From: Lentimicrobium sp.
GTDB lineage: Bacteria; Bacteroidota; Bacteroidia; Bacteroidales; Lentimicrobiaceae
NCBI GenBank assembly: GCA_023957275.1
Contig: JAMLHF010000035.1
Location: 1-47,128 of the forward strand
DNA: 47,128 nt
Reading direction: 5' to 3'
The notes beneath the pieces were generated by a model. The model was not told the origin of the DNA. It saw only the letters and a program-made list of their open reading frames with translations, and searched no databases. The stretch's first letter is position 1. The number at the start of each line of letters is the position of its first letter. Positions 25,505 to 34,239 of this stretch are shown here, one piece after another. The translations under genes and the position numbers were made by a program.

Positions 25505-26491
25505 TCATTTGGATAATTTCAGCACAGTCCCCGCCTGGGGTTCATGGCCTGCCTGCATCTCATTCAGTTTATAGAGCGACTGCAGCCTGATACCGTAAAA
25601 CTGCGAGATATCGCGCATGCTTTCACCATCAGAAACAGTATGTCGTTTTGAAGGCACTTTCCGCTTTTTAGGTGTGATATAAATCGCCTGCCCATCCTGA
25701 ATAACCTCATGTTTGCCCATCTCATTATACCTGAGCAGCTGAAAGCTATGGATACCGAAGTCTTTAGCAATGGCATGCACATCATCTCCGGCACGGGCAA
25801 AAGTAAGTTTCACCCCGTTGTTGAGGTATACGGGCCGGTTGCCTTCCGCTATTTCGTCAAACTTCACATTCGAAGGGCTGAGTTGAATACCCGTGACAGG
25901 AACATGCATAGGGGAAAGGTTTTCGCTTCCCTTTTTCTTGTCTTTTCCGGATGCAAAAGGGCCTGGAGGGGCACTATCATATAAATAAAGCTCATTCTCT
26001 TCAATAATCCGGATCAGAATTTCGGCATATCGCGGGTTGGTTGCATAACCGGCACTTTTGAGTCCGTGCGCCCATCCTTTATAATCCCTGATATCCAGAC
26101 TGAAAAGTCCGGCATAACGAGGCCTGGAGGTCAGAAAAAGTGAGTGGTCGTTAAAGGATTCTTCAGCCGAAGCGTATTTGCGGAAACATTCATCCCTGGC
26201 ATCATCATCCATGGTATAGGTCATACCGGTCCATTCCTTGTGGCATTTGATTCCGAAGTGGTTATTTGCATTAACCGCCAGTTCTGAGTTGCCAATACCC
26301 GATTCAAGCAGGCCCTGGGCAAGTGTGATGCTGGCCGGAATCTTGTATTCGTGCATCTTTTTAACAGCAATATCACGATATTTCTCAATATAGCCCGTGT
26401 AGGCCTGATTCCGGGCAGCCGGTTGTGATATCAATGATAAGGGAAGCTGCCAGAAAAGAAATATTATAATAGCTACAGTGCTGATCCTCAT
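25505..26491 (-). CDS. Glucosaminidase with two LysM domains (peptidoglycan hydrolase)
   Basis: 328 residues. Signal peptide about 1-22; glucosaminidase (GH73-like) domain about 35-165 with the catalytic Glu63 in LLESGIGNSELA, then NNHFGIKCH and RYAGLF; linker rich in Gly/Pro/Lys; LysM 1 about 218-268 (AGDDVHAIAKDFGI...LLRYNEM) and LysM 2 about 280-328 (SDGESMRDISQFYGI...LYKLNEM). It would cut glycan strands of peptidoglycan between GlcNAc and MurNAc in the periplasm, with LysM holding the wall. Similar proteins in Bacteroidota act in cell separation. Monocistronic with a TATCTTTG box 18 nt upstream. Confidence 0.88.
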   Translation of the reverse strand: MRISTVAIIIFLFWQLPLSLISQPAARNQAYTGYIEKYRDIAVKKMHEYKIPASITLAQGLLESGIGNSELAVNANNHFGIKCHKEWTGMTYTMDDDARDECFRKYASAEESFNDHSLFLTSRPRYAGLFSLDIRDYKGWAHGLKSAGYATNPRYAEILIRIIEENELYLYDSAPPGPFASGKDKKKGSENLSPMHVPVTGIQLSPSNVKFDEIAEGNRPVYLNNGVKLTFARAGDDVHAIAKDFGIHSFQLLRYNEMGKHEVIQDGQAIYITPKKRKVPSKRHTVSDGESMRDISQFYGIRLQSLYKLNEMQAGHEPQAGTVLKLSK

Positions 26492-26509
26492 TATCCGAAA
26501 ATTTCAGGC

Positions 26510-26517
26510 AAAGATAA
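26510..26517 (-). promoter_or_regulatory. Putative -7 box for the glucosaminidase gene
   Basis: TATCTTTG on the minus strand, 18 nt before the start at 26491. Confidence 0.55.
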
Positions 26518-26732
26518 GCATCCTGCAATAGCGAAAAGCACAAAACAGGAAAAGCTCCGGAACAAAAATCCTTGCTCCTGTAAGCTGAGATGCCTTTAAA
26601 TATAAGCAGAACAGCTCAAAGTGCAGGTTTTTTGGCAATAAGCCCGATTTAAAAGAATATCAAACCTCCCAATCGTCAAAATGTGTAATTTAGTGGAGTG
26701 AAAGTACACACTTCCCTACAAGTGAAATAACG

Positions 26733-27419
26733 ATGCAGGAACCTACCATACTGATCGTTGAAGATCATGTGAAAATGGCCGATTCAATCAGCAGCGGCCT
26801 TGAAGAAAACGGATTTAAGACCGAAGTTGCTTACGACGGTTTTATCGGCAAGCGGCTGACTGATGCGAAGGAATATGACCTGATCATTCTTGATGTTAAT
26901 CTTCCCCAGATTAACGGTTACGAGTTGTGTGCAATGATCAGGGCTAAAAATCCGTCGGTACCGGTAATTATGCTTACAGCTCTGGGCAGCACCGAAGACA
27001 AACTGCTTGGATTTGACAAGGGAGCAGACGACTACATTGTTAAACCATTTGAATTCAGGGAGCTGCTGGCCCGCATCAAAGCCTTGCTGAAGCGCTCAAT
27101 CCAGGAAACCAGGAATGAGCAGTTACTCAGAATAGCTGATCTGGTAATTGATCTTGACAGCAAATCAGTGAGAAGGGGCGACACACCCATTGAATTGACT
27201 GCAAAGGAATTTGCATTACTTGAATATCTTGTCCGCAACAAGGGAAGGGTGGTTTCGAAAGCCGATATCGCCGAAAAAATCTGGAATATCAATTTCGATA
27301 CAGGTACCAATGTTATTGAGGTTTATGTAAATTTCCTGCGTAAAAAGATAGACAAGAACTTTCCCGTAAAGCTGATCCACACCCATATTGGCATGGGTTA
27401 TATACTGAAGGAGATGTGA
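26733..27419 (+). CDS. OmpR-family response regulator
   Basis: 228 residues. Receiver domain about 4-118 with the acidic pocket (VEDH), the phosphorylated Asp54 in LIILDVNLPQ, the conserved Thr in MLTALG and the Lys in DYIVKPF. A winged-helix DNA-binding domain follows, about 130-226 (ELTAKEFALLEYLVRNKGRVVSK, then GTNVIEVYVNFLRKKID and a GMGYIL end). It acts with the histidine kinase 4 bp downstream. Targets cannot be read from the sequence. No exact TAnnTTTG box at the usual place; a near match TAATTTAG is at 26686-26693. Confidence 0.92.
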   Translation: MQEPTILIVEDHVKMADSISSGLEENGFKTEVAYDGFIGKRLTDAKEYDLIILDVNLPQINGYELCAMIRAKNPSVPVIMLTALGSTEDKLLGFDKGADDYIVKPFEFRELLARIKALLKRSIQETRNEQLLRIADLVIDLDSKSVRRGDTPIELTAKEFALLEYLVRNKGRVVSKADIAEKIWNINFDTGTNVIEVYVNFLRKKIDKNFPVKLIHTHIGMGYILKEM

Positions 27420-27423
27420 TAAT

Positions 27424-28797
27424 ATGCAGATAAGGACCAGATTAAGCCTGCAGTTTGCCCTGTTGGTGGGCAGTATATTAATTGCATTTTCCATATTGAT
27501 CTATGCGCTCTCTGCCAGTTACCGCAAGCAGGAATTTACCGAACGCCTGCGCGAAAAAGCCATCAACACCGCCAAATTGCTGATCGATGTCAAAGAAATT
27601 GACAACGAACTTATGCGGATTATCGACAGCACTAACTACAGTTCACTGGAAGACGTTGAGGTGATCGTATTCGACTATTTCAAACGGTCAAGAGTTTATG
27701 TTTCCGGTAAAGCGCCGGGTTTGGAAATCACCGAGGAATTACTTTCCAAAGCGAGGACCAGTGATGAATTCAGGTTTCGTCAGAACGACCGGGAAGCCAT
27801 TGGGCTGCTCTACACTAACGGACTCAGGCGTTTTGTTGTATTTGCCTCTGCCACTGACAGGTATGGAATCACGAAGCTCAACAACCTGCTGCTGGTATTG
27901 TTGATTGGCCTGCTGGCTTCCATTGGATTGACGATTATTACGGGTTTATTTTTCTCACGGCAGGCGCTCAGGCCGATCTCCAATGTGATAAGTCAGGTTT
28001 CCTCCATCACGGCTTCGAACCTGGAACAACGGGTTGATGAAGGTAACGGAACGGATGAAATTGCCCTTCTGGCCATAACCTTCAACGAAATGCTGGTCCG
28101 TATCGAAAAAGCATTCCAGATCCAGAAAAGTTTTGTTTCAAACGCTTCGCATGAGCTGAGAACGCCCCTTGCTTCGATTACAAGCCAGATTGAAGTGGCA
28201 CTGATGAAATCCAGGAATCCTGACGAATACCAGGTAGTACTCCGGTCGCTGCTTGAAGATGCCCGCAGCCTCAGCGGCCTGGCAAACAACCTGCTTGAAA
28301 TTGCCCGCGCTGAACAGGACATTCATGCTTTGAAAAGGAAACCGGTAAGGCTGGATGAGCTGCTGCTTGAAACACAGAGTGAAGTTGAACTGCTGCACCC
28401 CGAGTACCACATTGAGATACTTATCAATGACAACACTGATGAAGAAAAGGAGCCGACTGTCAATGGCAACGAAAACCTGCTGAAACTGATTTTCACCAAC
28501 CTGATTGACAATGCCTGCAAATTTTCATCAGGGAAACCGGTTAAGGCAATGTTGGAATACAACCCTGATTGCGCAGTGATTGCTGTTAAGGACCAGGGAA
28601 TCGGCATCAATCCTGATGAACAGCAAAGGATATTTGAACCGTTTTACAGGGCCAGGAACGCGATAAATCATCCCGGACACGGAATCGGATTATCCCTGAT
28701 ACAAAAAATAGTCATTCTGCACGGAGGTTCTATTACGATAGATTCCGCCGAAGATAAGGGCACCACTGTAAAAGTCTGTCTTCCTTACACTCATTGA
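27424..28797 (+). CDS. Sensor histidine kinase
   Basis: 457 residues. Two membrane helices (about 9-31 and 153-178) enclose a periplasmic sensor of about 120 residues; then HAMP (about 180-233), HisKA with the phospho-acceptor His243 in FVSNASHELRTPLASI, and an HATPase domain with the N box (TNLIDNACKFS), G1 (VKDQGIGI), F box (EPFYRA) and G2 (GHGIGLSL). The periplasmic part is not a family I recognise. Follows the regulator by 4 bp and precedes rsmG by 3 bp, so the three genes are one transcript. Confidence 0.92.
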   Translation: MQIRTRLSLQFALLVGSILIAFSILIYALSASYRKQEFTERLREKAINTAKLLIDVKEIDNELMRIIDSTNYSSLEDVEVIVFDYFKRSRVYVSGKAPGLEITEELLSKARTSDEFRFRQNDREAIGLLYTNGLRRFVVFASATDRYGITKLNNLLLVLLIGLLASIGLTIITGLFFSRQALRPISNVISQVSSITASNLEQRVDEGNGTDEIALLAITFNEMLVRIEKAFQIQKSFVSNASHELRTPLASITSQIEVALMKSRNPDEYQVVLRSLLEDARSLSGLANNLLEIARAEQDIHALKRKPVRLDELLLETQSEVELLHPEYHIEILINDNTDEEKEPTVNGNENLLKLIFTNLIDNACKFSSGKPVKAMLEYNPDCAVIAVKDQGIGINPDEQQRIFEPFYRARNAINHPGHGIGLSLIQKIVILHGGSITIDSAEDKGTTVKVCLPYTH

Positions 28798-28800
28798 CAA

Positions 28801-29421
28801 ATGGAACTCATCCTGAAATATTTCCCGGACCTGAATCCCTGGCAGATCAGTTGCTTCGAAGCCATGCAACCGCTTTATAAAGAATGGAATTCAGCAATCA
28901 ATGTGATTTCGCGCAAGGACATAGATCATCTTTACGAGCATCATATTTTGCATTCACTGGGTATTGCCCGCGTGATGCGTTTTGCCCCGGGCACCTCAGT
29001 GCTTGATGTTGGCACAGGCGGAGGATTTCCGGGAATTCCGCTGGCGGTGATGTTCCCCGAAGTAAGTTTTCACCTCATTGATTCAATCGGTAAAAAAATT
29101 AAAGTCGTGGATGCCGTTGCCACAACGCTAGGCCTTCAAAATGTCACCAGCGAACAGTGCCGGGCAGAACAGATTACCGGAAAGTATGACTTTGTTGTAA
29201 GCCGCGCCGTAACTTCTCTGCCTGAATTTACATCATGGATAAGAAAAAACATTTACAAAAGAAACATCAACCCCCTTCACAATGGGATATTCTATCTTAA
29301 AGGCGGAAATCTCACTGAAGAGTTGAAGCAATCAGCCGCAAAATATCAGGTATATCACCTGAACCGTTATTTCACCGAAGAGTTTTTCGAAACCAAATCG
29401 GTAATTCACCTCTGGTTCTGA
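28801..29421 (+). CDS. rsmG: 16S rRNA (guanine527-N7)-methyltransferase
   Basis: 206 residues. Uses S-adenosylmethionine to methylate G527 of 16S rRNA. Seen: the N-terminal NVISRKDIDHLYEHHILHSL segment, the SAM-binding loop VLDVGTGGGFPGIPLA (68-83), LIDSIGKKIKVV, and SRAVTSLPEF. Start 3 bp after the histidine kinase gene, so likely translated from the same message; this is not its classical gidA neighbourhood. Confidence 0.93.
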   Translation: MELILKYFPDLNPWQISCFEAMQPLYKEWNSAINVISRKDIDHLYEHHILHSLGIARVMRFAPGTSVLDVGTGGGFPGIPLAVMFPEVSFHLIDSIGKKIKVVDAVATTLGLQNVTSEQCRAEQITGKYDFVVSRAVTSLPEFTSWIRKNIYKRNINPLHNGIFYLKGGNLTEELKQSAAKYQVYHLNRYFTEEFFETKSVIHLWF

Positions 29422-29545
29422 GCAACAAAGTCTGCAATAAATTCCGCATCCAGGCCGTTCTTCCTGCCTCTTATCAACTAAAAACACTATTTTAGCAGAC
29501 CGCTTTCATCGAAATCAAATCAATAATCTTTTAATAAACACCATT

Positions 29546-31015
29546 ATGAATAACCCGATTCAGCATCTTGAGCCTAAAGCTGTATGGAAAAATTTCTTCA
29601 GCCTCACCCAGATTCCGCGTCCTTCCAAGAAAGAAGAGCGCATCATAGAATTTATGAAAAATTTCGGTTTATCAGCCGGGTTGGAAACCTGGGTTGATGA
29701 AGTCGGAAATGTGATGATCCGCAAGCCGGCAACCCCCGGAATGGAAAACCGGAAAGGCATAGTGCTGCAGGCGCACCTTGACATGGTCCCGCAGAAGAAC
29801 AGCGATAAAACGCATGATTTTGAAAAAGATCCCATTGAACCCCAGATTGACGGAGAATGGGTTAAAGCCAACGGTACTACACTCGGAGCCGACAACGGCA
29901 TGGGGGTCGCTGCAATAATGGCTGTGCTCGAATCAAAAGACCTTGTTCACGGGCCCATTGAAGCCCTCTTTACCATTGACGAGGAAAGCGGCATGACCGG
30001 AGCCTTCAACCTGCAGCCTGATGTACTTAAAGGCGACATCCTGCTGAACCTCGATTCGGAAGACGAAGGCGAACTTTACATTGGCTGCGCCGGCGGGATC
30101 AACGGCAATTTTGAGTTCCCGTTTAAAAAGGTCTCCACCGATCAAGGTACCATTGCATACAAAATCAACGTAACTGGCTTAAAAGGCGGACATTCGGGAC
30201 TTGACATTCCGCTTGGACGCGGAAATTCCTGCAAGATTATTACCCGCCTGCTGTGGCACGGCATTCAAAAACACGGATTAAGGCTCTCATCACTTGAAGC
30301 CGGCAATATGCGCAATGCCATCCCGCGCGAAGGGCACGCCACAGTTACCATTCCGGTAAACGAAAAAGAAAAGTTTGAAAAGTGCATGCTCAGCTTTGCC
30401 GAAACCATCAAGGCAGAACTTTCGGTTACCGAACCCGGTCTTCAGATTACAGCCACCTCAGCTGCCATGCCTGATTACCTGATGGATGCCGATACGCAAA
30501 ACCGTATGCTGCGGGCTGTTTACGGATGCCCTAACGGTGTGATCAGAATGAGCGATACGATGGAAGGACTGGTGGAAACTTCAACAAACCTGTCAATCGT
30601 AAAAACTGACGGAGAAACCGTAAAAGTGATCTGTCTGCTCCGCAGTTCTGTAAATTCAGCCAAAACAGACCTCACGCATATGATGGGCAGCATTTTTGAG
30701 CTGGCAGGGGCCAAGGTCGAATTCGACGGCGAATATCCCGGATGGAAGCCAAATCCGGATTCTGCAATCCTGAAAGCCATGCAGGATGTTTACAACACCC
30801 GTTTCGGGAAAGTGCCGGAAATCAAAGCCATACATGCCGGCCTCGAGTGCGGATTACTTGGCGCGGTTTATCCCGGCTGGGATATGATTTCCTTCGGTCC
30901 TACCATCCGTTATCCGCATTCACCCGACGAAAAAGTAAACATCGCTTCGGTTGAAAAATTCTGGATTTACCTGACCGAAACCCTGAAAAATGCACCGGTA
31001 AAACCGGCTGTCTGA
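29546..31015 (+). CDS. pepD: Aminoacyl-histidine dipeptidase (M20 family, PepD type)
   Basis: 489 residues. Zinc dipeptidase of the cytosol that cleaves Xaa-His (carnosine-type) dipeptides. Metal and catalytic residues fit His77 and Asp79 (LQAHLDMVPQ), Asp116 (TLGADNGMGVA), Glu146/Glu147 (TIDEESGMTGA), the LNLDSEDEGE segment and a late His (IRYPHSPDE). GLKGGHSGLDI marks the dimerisation lid. Length matches family members. Confidence 0.9.
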   Translation: MNNPIQHLEPKAVWKNFFSLTQIPRPSKKEERIIEFMKNFGLSAGLETWVDEVGNVMIRKPATPGMENRKGIVLQAHLDMVPQKNSDKTHDFEKDPIEPQIDGEWVKANGTTLGADNGMGVAAIMAVLESKDLVHGPIEALFTIDEESGMTGAFNLQPDVLKGDILLNLDSEDEGELYIGCAGGINGNFEFPFKKVSTDQGTIAYKINVTGLKGGHSGLDIPLGRGNSCKIITRLLWHGIQKHGLRLSSLEAGNMRNAIPREGHATVTIPVNEKEKFEKCMLSFAETIKAELSVTEPGLQITATSAAMPDYLMDADTQNRMLRAVYGCPNGVIRMSDTMEGLVETSTNLSIVKTDGETVKVICLLRSSVNSAKTDLTHMMGSIFELAGAKVEFDGEYPGWKPNPDSAILKAMQDVYNTRFGKVPEIKAIHAGLECGLLGAVYPGWDMISFGPTIRYPHSPDEKVNIASVEKFWIYLTETLKNAPVKPAV

Positions 31016-31100
31016 GAAAAACATGTCAGCGGATTTTATAATCCGCTGGCTTTCTTTTTGTTATCAATAAGGACGATTTTCTAAAAAAAAATCCTAAATA

Positions 31101-31131
31101 TTTGTCTGCTTCAGAATAGTTACTATCTTTG
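31101..31131 (+). promoter_or_regulatory. rpmH promoter (-33 TTTG, -7 TATCTTTG)
   Basis: TTTG at 31101-31104 and TATCTTTG at 31124-31131 with a 19-bp spacer, the full Bacteroidota consensus; the start codon is 20 nt further. Confidence 0.7.
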
Positions 31132-31151
31132 CAGTCCCAAAAAACAAGAAT

Positions 31152-31310
31152 ATGAGTAAGAGAACATTTCAACCGTCGCAGAGGAAGAGAAGGAACAAAC
31201 ATGGTTTCAGGGAAAGAATGGCATCTGCCAATGGCCGCAGGGTTCTTGCTGCCCGCAGGGCTAAGGGAAGAAAAAAACTGACGGTTTCGGACGAAGCCAA
31301 GCACAAATAA
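31152..31310 (+). CDS. rpmH: 50S ribosomal protein L34 (bL34)
   Basis: 52 residues, [20 protein letters not shown] and onward, with [16 protein letters not shown] near the end: the unmistakable, very basic bL34 sequence (the [10 protein letters not shown]-x-R-x-HGFR-x-RM core). It has its own strong promoter and terminator. rnpA and dnaA, neighbours in many bacteria, are not here. Confidence 0.97.
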   Translation: MSKRTFQPSQRKRRNKHGFRERMASANGRRVLAARRAKGRKKLTVSDEAKHK

Positions 31311-31349
31311 TATCTGATGCGGCCCTGAGCCGTACCATCATATTCCGGG

Positions 31350-31380
31350 AAGGAGGTAATTCATATTGCCTCCTTTTCTT
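31350..31380 (+). terminator. Intrinsic terminator after rpmH
   Basis: aaggaggtaat - tcat - attgcctcctt (one G-U pair), followed by ttctt. Confidence 0.75.
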
Positions 31381-31498
31381 ATATCAGCATTTGGCTGCAA
31401 CCTTGCACCAAACACCATAGTACCGTCAGCAGAACCACACGGATTCATCAAAAAAGTTTAACTTCGCAAACCATAAGCTGCACCTTTTGCTTTTCACC

Positions 31499-31756
31499 AT
31501 GGGCCTTCTCCGTTTCTTAATAATCATCTTTTCCATTTACCTTGCTTTCAGGATATTGACTACTTATGTATTCCCATGGCTGGTTAAACGTTCTGTGAAA
31601 AAATACCAGGAAAAGTTTTATGAACAGAATCCGCACCTGAAACCTGACCAACCGCGAAAAGAAGGGGAAGTGACCATTGAGAAAGTAGGCCGGGAAGAAT
31701 CGGGTAACGTACCTGAGAACATTGGAGAATATACTGAATACGAAGACATCAAGTAA
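31499..31756 (+). CDS. DUF4834-like small membrane protein
   Basis: 85 residues from the ATG at 31499 (an in-frame TTG at 31487 is less likely). One N-terminal membrane helix (MGLLRFLIIIFSIYLAFRIL, then a YVFPWLVKR turn) and a charged cytosolic tail rich in Lys, Glu and Pro ending IGEYTEYEDIK. The pattern matches DUF4834 of Bacteroidota, function unknown. 24 bp before the YfhO-like gene, so possibly in one unit. Confidence 0.75.
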   Translation: MGLLRFLIIIFSIYLAFRILTTYVFPWLVKRSVKKYQEKFYEQNPHLKPDQPRKEGEVTIEKVGREESGNVPENIGEYTEYEDIK

Positions 31757-31780
31757 ACATCAACCTTTTCAGCTCAAATT

Positions 31781-34228
31781 ATGAAAATTCCAAACCTGAA
31801 ACAGTATCTCCCGCACCTTGCTGTGGTGTTGATTTTCCTGGTAGTTATCATGAGCTATTTCAGCCCCCTGCTTGAAGGGAAGCGGCTCAGACAGCCCGAT
31901 ATCACCAACTGGAAAGGAATGTCGAAGGAAATCGTTGATTACCGGGCAAAAACCGGTGAAGAAGCCCTATGGACCAATTCAATGTTCGGTGGCATGCCGG
32001 CTTACCAGATTTCGGTTGAATATAAGGGCAACCTGATGCGGCATATTGACAACATCTTTAAGTTCGGACTCCCCCACCCTGCCAACCTTGTTTTTATTTA
32101 CCTCATTGGTTTTTTTATCCTCCTCATGGTGCTTAAGGTTGATCCATGGCTGGCGCTGGCAGGTTCAGTTGCCTTTGCGTTCTCGTCATATTTTTTTATC
32201 ATCCTTGAAGCCGGGCACAACAGCAAGGCCCACGCCATTGGCTATATGGCGCCTGTGCTGGCCGGCATCATCCTCACTTACAGGGGTAAACACATTGCCG
32301 GAATGCTGGTTACTGCACTCTTCCTGGCCCTAGAGCTAAGGGCAAATCACCTGCAGATCACCTACTATCTTATGATGATGGTGATCATTCTCGGAATCAG
32401 CGAACTTATCATCTCAATAAAGCAGAAAACAGTTCCCGCATTTCTGAAGGCTACGGGCCTGCTTTTCATTGCTGCATTTCTGGCACTCAGCACCAATATT
32501 ACCAATATCTGGGCGACCTGGGAATACGGAAAAGATACCATCCGTGGCAAAAGTGAACTAAGCTCTGATCCCGGAAACCGCACTACCGGGCTGGACAAGG
32601 ATTATGCCACCCAGTGGAGTTACGGAAAAGCGGAAACATTCACCCTGATGATTCCCAATACCAAGGGAGGAGCCACGGGGAGTCTTGGCAATAACCGGAA
32701 GGCTATGGAAAAAGTTGATCCGACATATGCCCAGGCCGTTGCAGGACAAAATCACTACTGGGGCGACCAGCCTTTCACTTCCGGCCCCGTTTATGCAGGC
32801 GCAATCATGGTATTCCTGTTTATTCTAGGCCTCTTTATCCTTAAAGGACACATGCGCTGGTGGTTACTGGCTGTCACAATACTTTCGGTTATATTGTCGT
32901 GGGGGAAAAACTTTATGCCGCTCACCGATTTTTTCCTGCATTATATACCAGGGTATAACAAGTTCAGGGCTGTTTCCATGATCCTGGTAATTGCTGATCT
33001 TGCAATACCGCTTCTGGGTATTCTTACCCTGAAGGAGATTCTCGAAAAACCAGCGATCGTCCGGGAAAAACAAAAGCAATTTTATATCGCATTAGGGCTT
33101 ACAGGCGGATTAGCCTTGGTATTTTACCTCATGCCACAGACATTCTTCAACTTCTTCAGCGGAATGGAACAAGCTGCCATCTCTGAGCAGCGGACTACGC
33201 TCGACAGCAGCCAGGTTGCACAGTTCGACAGCCTCATCAATAACCTGGAAGCTGCCAGGATATACATTTTCAAATCAGATGCCATCAGGAGTTTCCTTTT
33301 TATTCTGGCTGCAGCTGCCCTGATCTGGCTTTATGGGAGCAAAAAAATCAAAGCCGGCGTCCTTACCGCTTCAGCCATCCTGCTTATTGCTATTGACATG
33401 ATCCCGGTTGCAAACCGCTACCTGAACAACGACAACTTCGTCAGCAAAACACAGGTAAACAATCCCTTTATGCCAACTGAAGCAGATAAGATTATTCTGA
33501 AGGATGCAGATCCTAATTTCAGGGTATTCAACACTACGGTCAGCACATTCCAGGATGCCAGCACATCCTACTTCCATAAAAGTATCGGAGGTTATCATGG
33601 AGCCAAACTCCGCAGGTATCAGGAACTGATCGACCATCATATCGGCAAAGGCAATGAAAGTGTATTGAATATGCTTAATACCAAATACTACATCGTAAAT
33701 GACGCCAACCGGAAGCCTTCATTACAGATCAATATGGACGCCACCGGAAATGCGTGGTTTGTAAATACCTATAAAATGGTTGAAAATGCAGATCAGGAAA
33801 TTGACGCCCTGACGAATTTTTCTCCTGAATCCACGGCCATAGTGGATAAACGGTTTGCACAACAGCTGAGCGGATTTTCATCCATGCCTGACACCAATGC
33901 ATTTATACAGCTTACTGAATATCAGCCGAATAAATTAAAATATAAATATCAGGCTGCAACCGATCAACTGACCGTATTTTCTGAGATTTACTATGATAAG
34001 GGGTGGAAAGCATTTATAGATGGTAAACCTGCTCCGTATTTCAGGGCAAATTATGTGCTCCGGGCCATGATTGTACCCGCCGGCTCACATGAAATTGAGT
34101 TCAGATTTGAGCCAAGGGTCTATTTTACCGGAGAAAAAATCTCGTTCGCAGGATCTCTGCTGCTGATCCTGCTGATACTAGGATATGCCGGTAATGAGGT
34201 TAGAAAGAATTTTAAGAAAAAAGTTTAA
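31781..34228 (+). CDS. YfhO-like multispanning membrane protein
   Basis: 815 residues. First helix about 12-30, then a loop with DITNWKGM and NSMFGGMPAYQ, followed by about eleven more helices to residue 560, a soluble domain of about 230 residues (begins VAN...RYLNNDNFV, includes YYDKGWKAFIDGKPAPYFRANYVLRA), and a last helix near 787-803. This is the plan of YfhO/PMT-like glycosyltransferase (GT-C) families, which in Gram-positives glycosylate teichoic acids; in Bacteroidota the role is not settled. The acidic residue of the first loop would be the expected catalytic site. Followed 11 bp later by a glycosyltransferase gene. Confidence 0.75.
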   Translation: MKIPNLKQYLPHLAVVLIFLVVIMSYFSPLLEGKRLRQPDITNWKGMSKEIVDYRAKTGEEALWTNSMFGGMPAYQISVEYKGNLMRHIDNIFKFGLPHPANLVFIYLIGFFILLMVLKVDPWLALAGSVAFAFSSYFFIILEAGHNSKAHAIGYMAPVLAGIILTYRGKHIAGMLVTALFLALELRANHLQITYYLMMMVIILGISELIISIKQKTVPAFLKATGLLFIAAFLALSTNITNIWATWEYGKDTIRGKSELSSDPGNRTTGLDKDYATQWSYGKAETFTLMIPNTKGGATGSLGNNRKAMEKVDPTYAQAVAGQNHYWGDQPFTSGPVYAGAIMVFLFILGLFILKGHMRWWLLAVTILSVILSWGKNFMPLTDFFLHYIPGYNKFRAVSMILVIADLAIPLLGILTLKEILEKPAIVREKQKQFYIALGLTGGLALVFYLMPQTFFNFFSGMEQAAISEQRTTLDSSQVAQFDSLINNLEAARIYIFKSDAIRSFLFILAAAALIWLYGSKKIKAGVLTASAILLIAIDMIPVANRYLNNDNFVSKTQVNNPFMPTEADKIILKDADPNFRVFNTTVSTFQDASTSYFHKSIGGYHGAKLRRYQELIDHHIGKGNESVLNMLNTKYYIVNDANRKPSLQINMDATGNAWFVNTYKMVENADQEIDALTNFSPESTAIVDKRFAQQLSGFSSMPDTNAFIQLTEYQPNKLKYKYQAATDQLTVFSEIYYDKGWKAFIDGKPAPYFRANYVLRAMIVPAGSHEIEFRFEPRVYFTGEKISFAGSLLLILLILGYAGNEVRKNFKKKV

Positions 34229-34239
34229 AAATCAACAGC

